A model generated the notes under the pieces. It was not told where the DNA came from, did not search any database, and was given only the letters and a program-made list of their open reading frames with translations. A stretch of DNA of 64,000 nt, from assembly GCF_008973465.1 (NCBI RefSeq), contig NZ_WBXN01000004.1, positions 6,612,501-6,676,500 on the forward strand. Reading direction: 5' to 3'. Shown in pieces: positions 16,594 to 27,116 of this stretch. This stretch comes from Streptomyces sp. SS1-1 (GTDB lineage Bacteria; Actinomycetota; Actinomycetes; Streptomycetales; Streptomycetaceae). A program made the translations under genes and the position numbers. How positions within the stretch are numbered: the first letter of the stretch is position 1; each line of letters opens with the position of its first letter.

Positions 16594-17601
16594 ATGCGTG
16601 CTGCCGTAGCCACCGGCGCCAACCTGCCGCTCACCCTCGACGACCACGACATCCCGCAGCCCGCCGCCGGCGAGGTCCTCGTCAAGGTCACCGCCTGCGG
16701 CGTCTGCTTCTCCGACCTGAGCCTGCTGCGCGGCCACTACCCCTTCGCCCGGTACCCCGTGATCCCCGGGCACGAGATCACCGGCGTCGTCACCGCCGTC
16801 GGGGAGGGCGTCACCTTCCCCGAGGTCGGCACGGCCGTCGGCGGCCAGTTCCTGTACGACTCCTGCGGCCACTGCGACTACTGCGTGCGCGGTGAACAGA
16901 TCCTCTGCCCGCGCAAGCGGATCACCGGGGTGGTGGCCGACGGCGGCTACGCCGAGTACGTCCTGCTCAAGGCCGCCTTCGCCACCCCGCTGCCGGACGG
17001 CCTCGACCCGGTCGCCGCGGCCCCGCTGATGTGCGCCGGTCTGACCGCCTTCAACGGGCTGCGCCAGGCCGGGGCGACGGCGGGCTCCCGCGTCGCGGTC
17101 GTCGGTCTCGGCGGCGTCGGCGCGCTCGCCGTGCGCTACGCCGTCGCCATGGGCGCGGACGTGGCCGTGATCGGCCGGTCCCGGCGCGGCGAGGACCAGG
17201 CGAAGGCGCTGGGCGCCGACCTGTTCGTCGCCACCGGCGAGTCCGACCCGGCGGACGCCCTGAAGGCGTGGGGCGGCGCCGACGTCGTCCTCAACGCGGC
17301 TCCCTCCACGGAGGCGGCCGCCGCCACCCTCGGCGGTCTCGCTCCCGACGGCACCCTGCTGCTGCTCGGCTACGGCCCCGAGCCGCTGACGCTGCCCACC
17401 CAGCCCATGATCCTCAACCGGCTGCACGTGGTGGCCTCGCCGTCCGGCTCCCCGCACGACCTGCGCGACACCCTCGCCTTCTCGGCGGCCCACGACATCC
17501 TCCCCGAGGTCACCCCGATCACCCTCGACCAGGCGCCCGGCGTCCTCGACGCGATGGCCGACGGCTCGGCGCACGGCCGCAGCGTCATCACCTTCGGCTG
17601 A
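16594..17601 (+). CDS. zinc-dependent alcohol dehydrogenase (MDR superfamily)
   Basis: A 335-aa medium-chain dehydrogenase. Catalytic zinc: CGVCFSD and PGHEITGVV. Structural zinc: CGHCDYCVRGEQILC, with all four Cys kept. NAD(P)-binding motif: GLGGVGALAVRYA. A GSRVAVVG strand precedes the nucleotide fold. GGAG lies before the ATG at 16594; the frame is open upstream but without a good start. It is followed 27 bp later by an SDR gene, so the two may act in one pathway under the upstream LysR regulator. The substrate is unknown. Confidence 0.9.
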   Translation: MRAAVATGANLPLTLDDHDIPQPAAGEVLVKVTACGVCFSDLSLLRGHYPFARYPVIPGHEITGVVTAVGEGVTFPEVGTAVGGQFLYDSCGHCDYCVRGEQILCPRKRITGVVADGGYAEYVLLKAAFATPLPDGLDPVAAAPLMCAGLTAFNGLRQAGATAGSRVAVVGLGGVGALAVRYAVAMGADVAVIGRSRRGEDQAKALGADLFVATGESDPADALKAWGGADVVLNAAPSTEAAAATLGGLAPDGTLLLLGYGPEPLTLPTQPMILNRLHVVASPSGSPHDLRDTLAFSAAHDILPEVTPITLDQAPGVLDAMADGSAHGRSVITFG

Positions 17602-17628
17602 CCTTCCGCATCCCCCAAGGAGACCGTC

Positions 17629-18507
17629 ATGCCCTCCTCCGTCCTCGTCACCGGTGCCTCCAGCGGTTTCGGCGCCCTGACCGCCCGCGCCCTCGCCGAC
17701 GCCGGCCACACCGTCCACGCCGGCATGCGGCGGACCACCGGCCGCAACGCCCCGGCCGTCGCCGACGCCCGCGCCTACGCCGAACAGCACGGCGTCGACC
17801 TGCGTCCCCTCGAACTCGACGTGTCCGACCAGGAGTCCGTGGACGCGGCCGTCGCCGAGGCCGGGCGGATCGACGTCGTCGTCCACAACGCCGGGCACAT
17901 GGTGCTCGGCCCGGCCGAGTCCTTCACCCCGGAGCAGATCGCCGAGATCTACGACACCAACGTCGTGTCCACCCAGCGCGTCAACCGGGCCGTCCTCCCG
18001 CAGATGCGAGAACGGCGGGACGGCCTGCTGGTGTGGGTGGGTTCGACCAGCACCTACGGCGGCACCCCGCCGTACCTCGCCCCCTACTTCGGGGCCAAGG
18101 CCGCCATGGACCACCTGGCCAAGAGCTACGCCGTCGAACTGAGCCGCTTCGGCATCGACTCGGCCCTCGTCGTCCCCGGCTCCTTCACCTCCGGCACCAA
18201 CCACTTCGCCCACGCGATGCACCCGGCGGACACCGCCACGGCCGAGGCGTACGACGCCCTGTACGGCGGCCTCATGGACGACGTGGGCAAGGCGCTCGCG
18301 GCCCTGGCACCGGACGACGCCGACGTCCGGGAGGTCGCCCGCGCGATCGTCCGTGTCGTCGGCACCCCGAAGGGCGAGCGGCCGTTCCGGACGACCATCG
18401 ACCCGGCCGACGACGGCTCCGAGCGGGTCAGCGACGTCGCCGACGCCGTCCGCGCCGAGTTCTACGGCCGCATCGGCATGCCGGACCTGCTGTCCGTCCG
18501 CGACTGA
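17629..18507 (+). CDS. short-chain dehydrogenase/reductase
   Basis: A 292-aa SDR. Cofactor motif TGASSGFG near the N-terminus, NAG signature in VVHNAGH, catalytic Ser in GSTST and YxxxK in YFGAKAA. It is longer than a classical 250-aa SDR, with a C-terminal extension like those of extended ketoreductase-type members. It is probably cotranscribed with the upstream alcohol dehydrogenase, given the short gap with an AAGGAG site. The substrate is unknown. Confidence 0.9.
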   Translation: MPSSVLVTGASSGFGALTARALADAGHTVHAGMRRTTGRNAPAVADARAYAEQHGVDLRPLELDVSDQESVDAAVAEAGRIDVVVHNAGHMVLGPAESFTPEQIAEIYDTNVVSTQRVNRAVLPQMRERRDGLLVWVGSTSTYGGTPPYLAPYFGAKAAMDHLAKSYAVELSRFGIDSALVVPGSFTSGTNHFAHAMHPADTATAEAYDALYGGLMDDVGKALAALAPDDADVREVARAIVRVVGTPKGERPFRTTIDPADDGSERVSDVADAVRAEFYGRIGMPDLLSVRD

Positions 18508-18596
18508 CGCGGTGTACGACGGCCGTCGGGCGGGCCGGCCCCACAAGGGGGAGCATGGGCGCAGGGGGTCCTCGGGTCCGATCGGAGTGGGGCAGC

Positions 18597-19376
18597 ATGA
18601 GTACGGAACTGCAGGGCAGGACCGCCGTCGTCACCGGAGCCAGCAAGGGCATCGGACTGGCGGTCGTGGAGGCGCTGGCCCAGGCCGGCGCCCAGGTCGT
18701 CGCGGGGTCGCGCACCTCCTCGGACCGGCTGGAGGAGCTGGTGAAGGACGGCTCGGTGACCTGGGTGCCGGTCGACCTCTCCGAGCCACAGGCGGCCGGG
18801 GAACTGGTCGCCGCGGCGGGCGGACGCGTCGACGTCCTGGTCAACAACGTCGGCACCGCCCCCGCCCGCACCGGCGGCTTCCTGTCGGTCACCGACGAGG
18901 AGTGGCGGCGCTCGATCGACCTCAACCTGCTCGCGGCGGTCCGGGTCACCCGGGCGGCGCTGCCCGTGATGCTGGACGCCGGCGACGGCTCGGTGATCAC
19001 GGTCGGCTCCGTCAACGCCACCCTCCCGGACCCGCTGGTCATCGACTACAGCGCGGGCAAGGCCGCCCTGGTGGCGTTCTCCAAGGCGCTGTCCAAGGAG
19101 GTCGGCCCGAAGGGCATCCGCGTCAACACCGTCAGCCCGGGCCCGGTCGAGACGGAACTGTGGCTGGGCGGCGGGGGAGTGGCGCGGACGGTCTCGGCCG
19201 CCGCCGGCATCACGTCGGAGGAGGTGGTCGCCCAGGCGTCCAAGGCCACCGTCACCGGGCGCTTCTCCCGGCCCGCCGAGATCGCCGACCTGGTGGTCTT
19301 CCTCGCCGGCGACCACTCCCGGAACATCACCGGCAGCGATCTGATCATCGACGGGGGCTTCATCCCCACCTGGTGA
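18597..19376 (+). CDS. short-chain dehydrogenase/reductase
   Basis: A 259-aa classical SDR: TGASKGIG, NNVGT, Ser in VGSVNA, and YSAGK, with the C-terminal GSDLIIDGGFIPTW typical of FabG-like oxidoreductases. It starts at the ATG at 18597 after GGAGTGGGG. It is 90 bp from the previous SDR and may have its own promoter. It converges with the LysR gene at 19399. It may be a ketoreductase; the substrate cannot be read from the sequence. Confidence 0.9.
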   Translation: MSTELQGRTAVVTGASKGIGLAVVEALAQAGAQVVAGSRTSSDRLEELVKDGSVTWVPVDLSEPQAAGELVAAAGGRVDVLVNNVGTAPARTGGFLSVTDEEWRRSIDLNLLAAVRVTRAALPVMLDAGDGSVITVGSVNATLPDPLVIDYSAGKAALVAFSKALSKEVGPKGIRVNTVSPGPVETELWLGGGGVARTVSAAAGITSEEVVAQASKATVTGRFSRPAEIADLVVFLAGDHSRNITGSDLIIDGGFIPTW

Positions 19377-19398
19377 GCGCCGGGCGGTGACGGGACGC

Positions 19399-20286
19399 TC
19401 ACCGCTCCAGCAGCATCCGCTGCAGCTCGCGCGCGGCCCGCGGCGGCGCCACGTCGCTGCGGTGGGCCAGCGCGATCGTCCGGTGCAGCCCGGGCCGGGC
19501 CAGCGGGGTGACCCGCAGCCCCCGGCCCGACCGCGTCGCCACCATGCGCGGCACGACGGCCAGGCCCAGGCCCGCCCGGACGAACCCCAGCACCGCGTCC
19601 ATCTCGCCGCCCTCGACCGCGAGGTCCGGTTCGAAGCCCTCGGCACGGCAGGCCGCCACGGTCAGTTCACGCAGGTCGTAGCCGTGCCGGAACATCACCA
19701 GACGCTCGCCCTCCAGGTCGGCGACGCGCACCGCGCGCCGGCCCGGGCCGCCGGGTGCGGGCGCCTCCGGCGAGGACACCACCACCAGGTCCTCGCGCAG
19801 CAGCTCCACCGTCGTCAGCGCGGGGGAGGGCGTCGGCAGGGGCAGCACGACGAGGGCGAGGTCGAGGGCCCCGCGCGCCAGCTCGCGCACCAGGTCGTGC
19901 GAACCGCCCTCCTCGATCAGCAGCCGGATGCCCGGGTAGCGGTCGTGGAAGGCGCGCAGCACGTCCGGGAGCAGGCCCGTGCACAGGCTCGGGGTGGCGC
20001 CGAGCCTGACCCGGCCGCTGCGCAGCTGCACCAGCTCCTGCACCTCGTGCCGGGCCGTGTCGGCGTCGGCCAGGATGCGCCGGGCCAGCGGCAGCAGGGC
20101 CTCCCCGGCGTCCGTCAGCGTGATGTTGCCCCGGGCCCGCAGGAACAGGTCCGCGCCCAGCTCCCGCTCCAGGGCCTTGATCTGCTGCGACAGCGAGGGC
20201 TGCGCCACGTGCACCAGATCGGCGGCACGGGTGAAGTGCCGGGTCTCGGCGACCGCCACGAAGTACTGGAGCTGCTGGAACTGCAT
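19399..20286 (-). CDS. LysR-family regulator divergent from sdhCAB
   Basis: A 295-aa LysR protein. Helix-turn-helix: RHFTRAADLVHVAQPSLSQQI. The effector domain includes VRLGATPSLCTGLLP. The ATG at 20286 gives the standard MQFQQLQYFV start; an upstream in-frame start would add 14 residues. It is divergent from the succinate dehydrogenase genes, and the gap holds a T-N11-A palindrome. By position it probably controls sdhCAB and itself; the same arrangement is recalled at SCO0925-0924. Confidence 0.9.
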   Translation of the reverse strand: MQFQQLQYFVAVAETRHFTRAADLVHVAQPSLSQQIKALERELGADLFLRARGNITLTDAGEALLPLARRILADADTARHEVQELVQLRSGRVRLGATPSLCTGLLPDVLRAFHDRYPGIRLLIEEGGSHDLVRELARGALDLALVVLPLPTPSPALTTVELLREDLVVVSSPEAPAPGGPGRRAVRVADLEGERLVMFRHGYDLRELTVAACRAEGFEPDLAVEGGEMDAVLGFVRAGLGLAVVPRMVATRSGRGLRVTPLARPGLHRTIALAHRSDVAPPRAARELQRMLLER

Positions 20287-20295
20287 ACCGCCATC

Positions 20296-20310
20296 ATAGG
20301 TGGCGGCTAT
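20296..20310. promoter_or_regulatory. candidate LysR box
   Basis: ATAGGTGGCGGCTAT is an inverted repeat (ATAG/CTAT) matching T-N11-A, ten bases upstream of the LysR start and about 25 bases upstream of the probable sdhC -35. It is suitably placed for autorepression and for activation of sdhC. Confidence 0.55.
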
Positions 20311-20331
20311 CGAAACAAGGCGCACCATGTC

Positions 20332-20362
20332 TTGGACCGATCGGGCCGTCCGGCCCTAGCGT
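20332..20362 (+). promoter_or_regulatory. putative sdhC promoter, leaderless
   Basis: TTGGAC (20332-20337) and TAGCGT (20357-20362) are separated by 19 bp, and the ATG follows 7 bases after the -10. Transcription would start at or next to the sdhC start codon, and no Shine-Dalgarno is present, so the message is probably leaderless. Confidence 0.45.
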
Positions 20363-20369
20363 TCTGGGC

Positions 20370-21077
20370 ATGGCTCTGGCAACGCGGACGGACCGACGGC
20401 CGTCCTTCGCGCGCACGGTGTGGGACTCGACCGTCGGCAAGAAGACCGTGATGGCGGTCAGCGGACTGATCATGCTGCTGTACCTGGTCGTCCACATGAT
20501 CGGCAACCTGAAGATCTTCTTCGGCGCCGGCGACTTCAACCACTACGCGCACTGGCTGCGCACCGTCGGCGAGCCGTTCATGCACTACGAGTGGACGCTC
20601 TGGATCATCCGCGTCGTCCTGGTCGTCGCCGTCGTCGCCCACGCGGTCTCCGCCTACCAGCTCAGCCGCCGCGACATCAAGGCCCGCCCCAGCAAGTACG
20701 TCCACAAGAAGCCGCGCGCCTCCTACGCCACCCGCACCATGCGCTGGGGCGGCGTCATCCTCGGCCTCTTCATCGTCTGGCACCTCCTGGACCTGACGAC
20801 CGGCACCGTGCACGCGGGCGGATTCCAGGAGGGACGCCCGTACCAGAACGTCGTGGACACCTTCTCCACCTGGTACGGCAACGTCATCTACATCGTGGCG
20901 ATGCTCGCCGTCGGCCTGCACATCCGGCACGGCTTCTGGAGCGCCGCCCAGACCCTCGGCGCCGGCAGCCGCACCCGCGACCGCGCCCTGAAGGCCACGG
21001 CCAACGTCCTCGCGCTGCTGCTCACGGCCGGCTTCATCGCCGTACCCGTGGGCGTCATGACCGGAGTGGTGAGCTGA
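20370..21077 (+). CDS. sdhC: succinate dehydrogenase cytochrome b subunit
   Basis: A 235-aa membrane anchor of the single-subunit cytochrome b558 type, with five predicted helices. It has conserved His residues in VVHMIGN, VVAHAVS, VWHLLD and GLHIRHGFW, suited to two b haems. It carries electrons between the quinone pool and SdhB in the membrane. It is the first gene of sdhC-A-B; sdhA starts 2 bp after its stop. Many streptomycetes have a second, four-subunit complex elsewhere; this three-subunit form may work in either direction. Confidence 0.92.
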   Translation: MALATRTDRRPSFARTVWDSTVGKKTVMAVSGLIMLLYLVVHMIGNLKIFFGAGDFNHYAHWLRTVGEPFMHYEWTLWIIRVVLVVAVVAHAVSAYQLSRRDIKARPSKYVHKKPRASYATRTMRWGGVILGLFIVWHLLDLTTGTVHAGGFQEGRPYQNVVDTFSTWYGNVIYIVAMLAVGLHIRHGFWSAAQTLGAGSRTRDRALKATANVLALLLTAGFIAVPVGVMTGVVS

Positions 21078-21079
21078 AC

Positions 21080-23031
<1,952 letters not shown>

Positions 23032-23035
<4 letters not shown>

Positions 23036-23778
23036 AGCTCACCCTGCGCGTCTGGCGGCAGAAGAACGCCGAAGCCGAAGGCGCCATGTCCACGTACGAG
23101 GTGGACGGCATCTCCTCCGACATGTCCTTCCTGGAGATGCTCGACACCCTCAACGAGGAACTCATTCTCAAGGGCGAGGACCCCGTCGCCTTCGACCACG
23201 ACTGCCGCGAGGGCATCTGCGGCGCCTGCTCGCTCGTCATCAACGGCGACGCCCACGGGCCCGAGCGCACCACGACCTGCCAGCTGCACATGCGGTCCTT
23301 CCAGGACGGCGACACCATCGACATCGAGCCGTGGCGGGCGTCCGCCTTCCCGGTGATCAAGGACCTCGTCGTCGACCGGTCGGCGTTCGACCGGATCATC
23401 CAGGCCGGCGGCTACATCACCGCGCCGACCGGCGCGGCCCCCGAGGCGCACGCCACGCCCGTGCCCAAGCCCGACGCCGATCTCGCCTTCGAGCACGCCG
23501 AGTGCATCGGCTGCGGGGCCTGCGTGGCGGCCTGCCCCAACGGCGCGGCGATGCTGTTCACCTCCGCCAAGGTCAACCATCTGAACGTGCTCCCGCAGGG
23601 CGCCCCCGAGCGCGAGACCCGCGTGCTCGACATGGTGGCCCAGATGGACGAGGAGGGCTTCGGCGGCTGCACCCTCGCCGGCGAGTGCGCCACAGCCTGC
23701 CCCAAGGGCATCCCGCTGATGTCCATCACCAGCATGAACAAGGAGTGGCTGCGCGCCACCCGGAAGGCCAAGCGGTAA
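23032..23778 (+). CDS. sdhB: succinate dehydrogenase iron-sulfur subunit
   Basis: A 248-aa electron-transfer subunit. The 2Fe-2S ligands are C58, C63, C66 and C83 (DCREGICGACS...C). The ferredoxin-like domain has C157, C160, C163 and C167 (CIGCGACVAACP) and a later set C212, C218 and C222. Its start overlaps the sdhA stop, and a hairpin at 23833-23862 ends the operon. Confidence 0.95.
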
Positions 23779-23832
23779 CACCCCCGGGGCGGCGGCCCCC
23801 CACGAGACGTTCGCCGAGCGGTGCGGACGGGC

Positions 23833-23862
23833 GGGACCGGGAGAGGTGCTCCTCCCGGTCCC
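23833..23862. terminator. hairpin terminator between sdhB and gvpK
   Basis: Perfect 11-bp arms, GGGACCGGGAG and its complement, with an 8-base loop. It lies between convergent operons and can serve both. Confidence 0.7.
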
Positions 23863-23879
23863 GTCTGGTGTTCCCCCGG

Positions 23880-24173
23880 TCACCGGCCGGGATCGGCGAG
23901 CAGCGGGCCCAGCGGGCCGAGGTCCAGGTTCAGGTCGGCGCGTCGCAGCCCGTGCTGCGCGCACAGCTCGTCCATGCGCTCGTCCAGCAGCATCAGCGCG
24001 GTGCCGAGCCGGTCCTCCTGCTCGGCGCTGAGCGTGCCCTCGTCGAAGCGGCGCACCGCCTGCCGTTCCATCAGCTGCCGCAGCAGCTCCACCACGGTCA
24101 GGACCAGCGCCGCCAGGTCGTTCGAGACCCGCTCCGGGTCCAGGTCCACGGCGTGGGCGCGGGGCGCGGTCAC
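23880..24173 (-). CDS. gvpK: gas vesicle protein GvpK
   Basis: A 97-aa GvpK, last gene of the cluster. Family features: an amphipathic helix (LAALVLTVVELLRQLMERQAVRRF), then EDRLGTALMLLDERMDELC and a C-terminal LNLDLGPLGPLL. The GTG at 24173 overlaps the gvpS stop (GTGA). GvpK is a minor assembly or shell-associated protein needed for vesicle formation. Confidence 0.88.
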   Translation of the reverse strand: MTAPRAHAVDLDPERVSNDLAALVLTVVELLRQLMERQAVRRFDEGTLSAEQEDRLGTALMLLDERMDELCAQHGLRRADLNLDLGPLGPLLADPGR

Positions 24174-24391
24174 AGCGGCCCGCTGTCCGGCCAGGGCGCG
24201 GGCACCCGCTCGCTCACCGACGCCAGCAGGGCGTGCAGCGAGATCCGCACCAACGGCACGTCGGCGATGGCCAGCACCAGGTCGCCGCTGACCACGACAC
24301 CGGTCGCCAGCACCCGGTCCAGCAGATCGACCAGGGGCACCCCGACGGGCGCGTACGGCTCCGGGCCGTCCCACGGCACCGGCGCGCTCAC
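24170..24391 (-). CDS. gvpS: gas vesicle protein GvpS (GvpA/J/S family)
   Basis: A 73-aa small member of the GvpA family: VDLLDRVLATGVVVSGDLVLAIADVPLVRISLHALLASV is the complete conserved fold (positions 24205-24325), with little beyond it. The GTG at 24391 overlaps the gvpL stop (GTGA) and its own stop overlaps the gvpK start. Naming follows its place after gvpL in the streptomycete gene order. It is thought to be a minor shell or nucleation component. Confidence 0.85.
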   Translation of the reverse strand: MSAPVPWDGPEPYAPVGVPLVDLLDRVLATGVVVSGDLVLAIADVPLVRISLHALLASVSERVPAPWPDSGPL

Positions 24392-25218
24392 GTCACCACC
24401 TCCACCGGGTCCGGCCGGGCGAACGAGTACGGGATCCAGGGCCCCGACACCGTGACCTCCAAGCCGGCGGTCCCGGCCTCGCGGGCCAGCCGGCCGACGG
24501 CCCGCACGAACTCCTCGCGCCGGACGTCGTCGACCAGATAGGCGGCGTTGAGCAGTTGCGGCACGCTCGTGCCGGTCAGCCGCTCGCTCTGCGGCCGGTG
24601 CCGGGTCGCGGCGACCGCGTGGGCCCGCAGCTCCCGGTCGACGGCGTGGGCCCGGGCCATCGCCTGTTCGCGCGTCTCCCGTTCGGTGCGCCGGCGGGCG
24701 CTGGCCCGGCGCAGGTACGACCGCCCGTCGGCGGCCCCCTCTCCGTCGGCGGGGTCCGCGGCCCCGGCCGCCGGGCCGTGCACCTTCACCGCCCACTCCG
24801 TACGGTCGCGCAGCCGCTCCAGCAGGGCCCGCAGGGACGCCTCCCGGGCGGTCACGGCCCGGACCGCGTTGCCGTCGTCGAGGTACAGCGTCGCCATCGG
24901 GAGCGGGACGGCGGAGCCCGCGCCCGCGGCCGCCTCCACACCCCGGTGGTGGGCGCGGGCGCAACGCTCCAGCACGTCCGGCCGGTTCAGCCGCTCCGCG
25001 AGCGCCTCCTCGCCGAAGTCCGCGGCGGGCACGTCCTGTACGACCAGATGGAACGGGCCCGCGGGCAGGGCGCGCAGCGGGCCGCCGCCGTCGTGGCCCG
25101 GCGTCCGGGCGAGCACGTCCGGCGGCGCGGGGGAGTCCGTCACCGCGAAGACACAGAGGAGGGTGGGCGCCGGCTCCACGTCGGGCGCGGTCGCCCGGCC
25201 GGCCGGGAGCGTGCTCAT
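24388..25218 (-). CDS. gvpL: gas vesicle protein GvpL (GvpL/GvpF family)
   Basis: A 276-aa GvpL/F protein. Family signatures include VPLPMATLYLDDGNAVRAV and the C-terminal VTVSGPWIPYSFA. An insert rich in Asp, Arg and Ala lies in the middle. The ATG at 25218 follows GGAGG and overlaps the gvpJ stop (ATGA). GvpL/F proteins associate with GvpA during assembly. Confidence 0.88.
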   Translation of the reverse strand: MSTLPAGRATAPDVEPAPTLLCVFAVTDSPAPPDVLARTPGHDGGGPLRALPAGPFHLVVQDVPAADFGEEALAERLNRPDVLERCARAHHRGVEAAAGAGSAVPLPMATLYLDDGNAVRAVTAREASLRALLERLRDRTEWAVKVHGPAAGAADPADGEGAADGRSYLRRASARRRTERETREQAMARAHAVDRELRAHAVAATRHRPQSERLTGTSVPQLLNAAYLVDDVRREEFVRAVGRLAREAGTAGLEVTVSGPWIPYSFARPDPVEVVT

Positions 25219-25577
25219 CGGGACACCTCCGTGGGGTGGGAACCGGTGCCGGCGTCGGGGTCCGCTTCCTCCAGGGCCTCCAGACGGGCGCGCAGCCGGG
25301 CGTTCTCCTCGGCGAGCGCGTCCCGGGCGGCGCGTGAGGACAGCGCCGGGTCCGTCTCCCACCAGTCGATGCCCGCCTTCTTCGCGGTCTCCACCGAGGC
25401 GATGAACAGGCGCAGCCGGATGGTCAGCAGCTCGATGTCGAGCAGGTCGATCTTGATGTCGCCGGCGATGACGATGCCCTTGTCCAGCACGCGCTCCAGC
25501 AGGTCCGCCAGGCTTCCGGAGGGCGGCCCGGCCGGCTGCGGATCCAGGCCGGACGGCCAGGTGGAGAGGTCGGTCAC
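25215..25577 (-). CDS. gvpJ: gas vesicle protein GvpJ (GvpA family)
   Basis: A 120-aa GvpA-family minor shell protein: LADLLERVLDKGIVIAGDIK begins the conserved core, continuing through RLRLFIASVETAKKAGIDWW. A C-terminal coiled-coil-like region follows (AALAEENARLRARLEALEE type). The start is GTG at 25577 (GTGA overlap with gvpG). The N-terminal 25 residues are Pro/Gly rich. Confidence 0.85.
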   Translation of the reverse strand: MTDLSTWPSGLDPQPAGPPSGSLADLLERVLDKGIVIAGDIKIDLLDIELLTIRLRLFIASVETAKKAGIDWWETDPALSSRAARDALAEENARLRARLEALEEADPDAGTGSHPTEVSR

Positions 25578-25837
25578 CGGGCGCCTCCGTGCGGCGGGAG
25601 CCCGCCCTGGTGGACGGGACGCTCCAGGCGCGCGAGGAGCCGTTCCTCCTCCGCCTCGAAGGCCGCCTCGTCGATGAGACCCTCGTCCAGGTCCCGGTTC
25701 AGCGCCGCCAGCCGGGCCTGCACCCAGCGCGGGTCGCACGCCTGGCGCTCGGCCTCCCGGCGCAGCTGCTCGGCGACCCACAGCGTGCCGCGCACCGGGG
25801 CCACGGGCAGCAGCAGGATCTCGGTCAGGAGCCCCAT
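25574..25837 (-). CDS. gvpG: gas vesicle protein GvpG
   Basis: An 87-aa GvpG: the N-terminal hydrophobic GLLTEILLLPVAPVRGTLWV is the family hallmark, followed by charged helices with LNRDLDEGLIDEAAFEAEEE. It starts at the ATG at 25837, 4 bp after the gvpF stop. In S. coelicolor-type clusters gvpY and gvpZ follow gvpG; here gvpJ follows directly. Confidence 0.88.
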   Translation of the reverse strand: MGLLTEILLLPVAPVRGTLWVAEQLRREAERQACDPRWVQARLAALNRDLDEGLIDEAAFEAEEERLLARLERPVHQGGLPPHGGAR

Positions 25838-25841
25838 CGGG

Positions 25842-26600
25842 TCACCGCCCGGCCGGCGCGGCCGGCGGGTCCACGAAGCTGTAGCAGGGCAGCGGGCCGG
25901 TGAGGCTGAGCGCCAGCCGGTCGCCGACGGCACCGGCCCGCTCGGTCACCGCCTCGCGGAACCGCTGTTCGTCGGCGGCGCGGACCAGGAACGACGTGCT
26001 CAGCACCTGCTCGTCGTCGACGGGGCCCTGCGCGGTGCGCACGGCGAGCGGGACCAGCCGGGCCAGGACGTCCCGTGCCGCGCCGCGCGCCTCCCGGGCG
26101 ACCCCCTTCGCCAGGGCCTCGCCGAGCCGCACGTTCGCCTCGTAGCCGGGGCGCTGCCGGGTGCGCCGGGCGAGCGCCCGCAGGGAGCCGTCCCGGCGCA
26201 CGAGGTCGGCGAAGTGCCCGGGCACGACGGCGCCCTTCACGTTCATCTCGACACAGCCCCGCACGGCCTCCAGCTGGGCCGTCAGATGGGCCCGGTGCGT
26301 CCGTAGCCGGTCGAGCAGTTCCTCCGGGCCGGCACCGAGCATGGCGAACCGCATCGGCAGCACCGGCCCCTGCGCGGCCAGCTCCGTCAGCACCGCCTGG
26401 TGGGCCGTCAGGTCCCGGCGCCTGGCCCGCAGGGACGCCGGCGCGTCCGAGACCGCCGCGCACAGCCCGGACCCGGTCAGCAGCCGCACCCGCGCCCCGT
26501 CCACACCCGGGGTGCCGGGCGGGCGGGCACCCTCGGGGACGATGCCGTAGACGTAGAGCGTGCCGGCGGTGGTGGGGGCGGCGGTGGCCGTCACGGTCAT
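25842..26600 (-). CDS. gvpF: gas vesicle protein GvpF (GvpL/GvpF family)
   Basis: A 252-aa GvpF. Visible: TLYVYGIVPEG at the N-terminus, PVLPMRFAMLG, VEMNVKGAV and the C-terminal LSLTGPLPCYSFVDP. It overlaps the gvpA stop by ATGA, so translation is coupled to the shell protein. GvpF is a minor protein facing the gas side or acting in assembly. Confidence 0.9.
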   Translation of the reverse strand: MTVTATAAPTTAGTLYVYGIVPEGARPPGTPGVDGARVRLLTGSGLCAAVSDAPASLRARRRDLTAHQAVLTELAAQGPVLPMRFAMLGAGPEELLDRLRTHRAHLTAQLEAVRGCVEMNVKGAVVPGHFADLVRRDGSLRALARRTRQRPGYEANVRLGEALAKGVAREARGAARDVLARLVPLAVRTAQGPVDDEQVLSTSFLVRAADEQRFREAVTERAGAVGDRLALSLTGPLPCYSFVDPPAAPAGR

Positions 26601-27079
26601 TCCTCCTCGGCCGCGCGGCGCCTCGGCCGCGGGCGGTCGTCGTCACTGCGGCGCTTGCGGGCGGGCCGGCGGGCGGGTTCGGCGGTCTCCTCCTCCACCG
26701 CGGCCTCCGCCGCCTCCTCCTCGGGCGTCCCGGCCTCCGGGCTGAGCACGTCGCGCACCTTGTCGGTCAGGGAGCGGGCGGTGCGCTTGGCGCCGGCCTT
26801 GCCGATGGTCTTGGCGACCGGCCCGCCGAACAGCTCCGGCACGGTCTTGGAACGCGGGTCGCTCTCCAGGTCGAGGCGGTTGCACGCCTCGGCGAAACGC
26901 AGATAGGTGTCGACGCTGGCGACCACGATCCGGGCGTCGATCTTGAGGATCTCGATGCCGACCAGGGAGACGCGCACGAAGACGTCGATCACCATGCCGC
27001 GGTCGAGGATCAGCTCCAGTACGTCGTAGACGTTGCCGGCGCGGGGTGCGCAGACGATCTCGTCGCTGTGGACGGTCAT
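26597..27079 (-). CDS. gvpA: gas vesicle structural protein GvpA with long charged tail
   Basis: A 160-aa protein whose N-terminal ~70 residues are the shell-forming GvpA fold (VYDVLELILDRGMVIDVFV, VGIEILKIDARIVVASVDTYL). The other ~90 residues are an extension: a basic GGPVAKTIGKAGAKRTARSL segment, an acidic Glu/Ala tract, then an Arg/Asp tract ending AAEEE. Classical GvpA is about 70 aa; extended forms are known in Streptomyces. The ATG at 27079 is preceded by GGAAGGA. Confidence 0.88.
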   Translation of the reverse strand: MTVHSDEIVCAPRAGNVYDVLELILDRGMVIDVFVRVSLVGIEILKIDARIVVASVDTYLRFAEACNRLDLESDPRSKTVPELFGGPVAKTIGKAGAKRTARSLTDKVRDVLSPEAGTPEEEAAEAAVEEETAEPARRPARKRRSDDDRPRPRRRAAEEE

Positions 27080-27116
27080 GCGGGAGGTCCTTCCCGTGGG
27101 GCGGTCGCGCGCGCGG

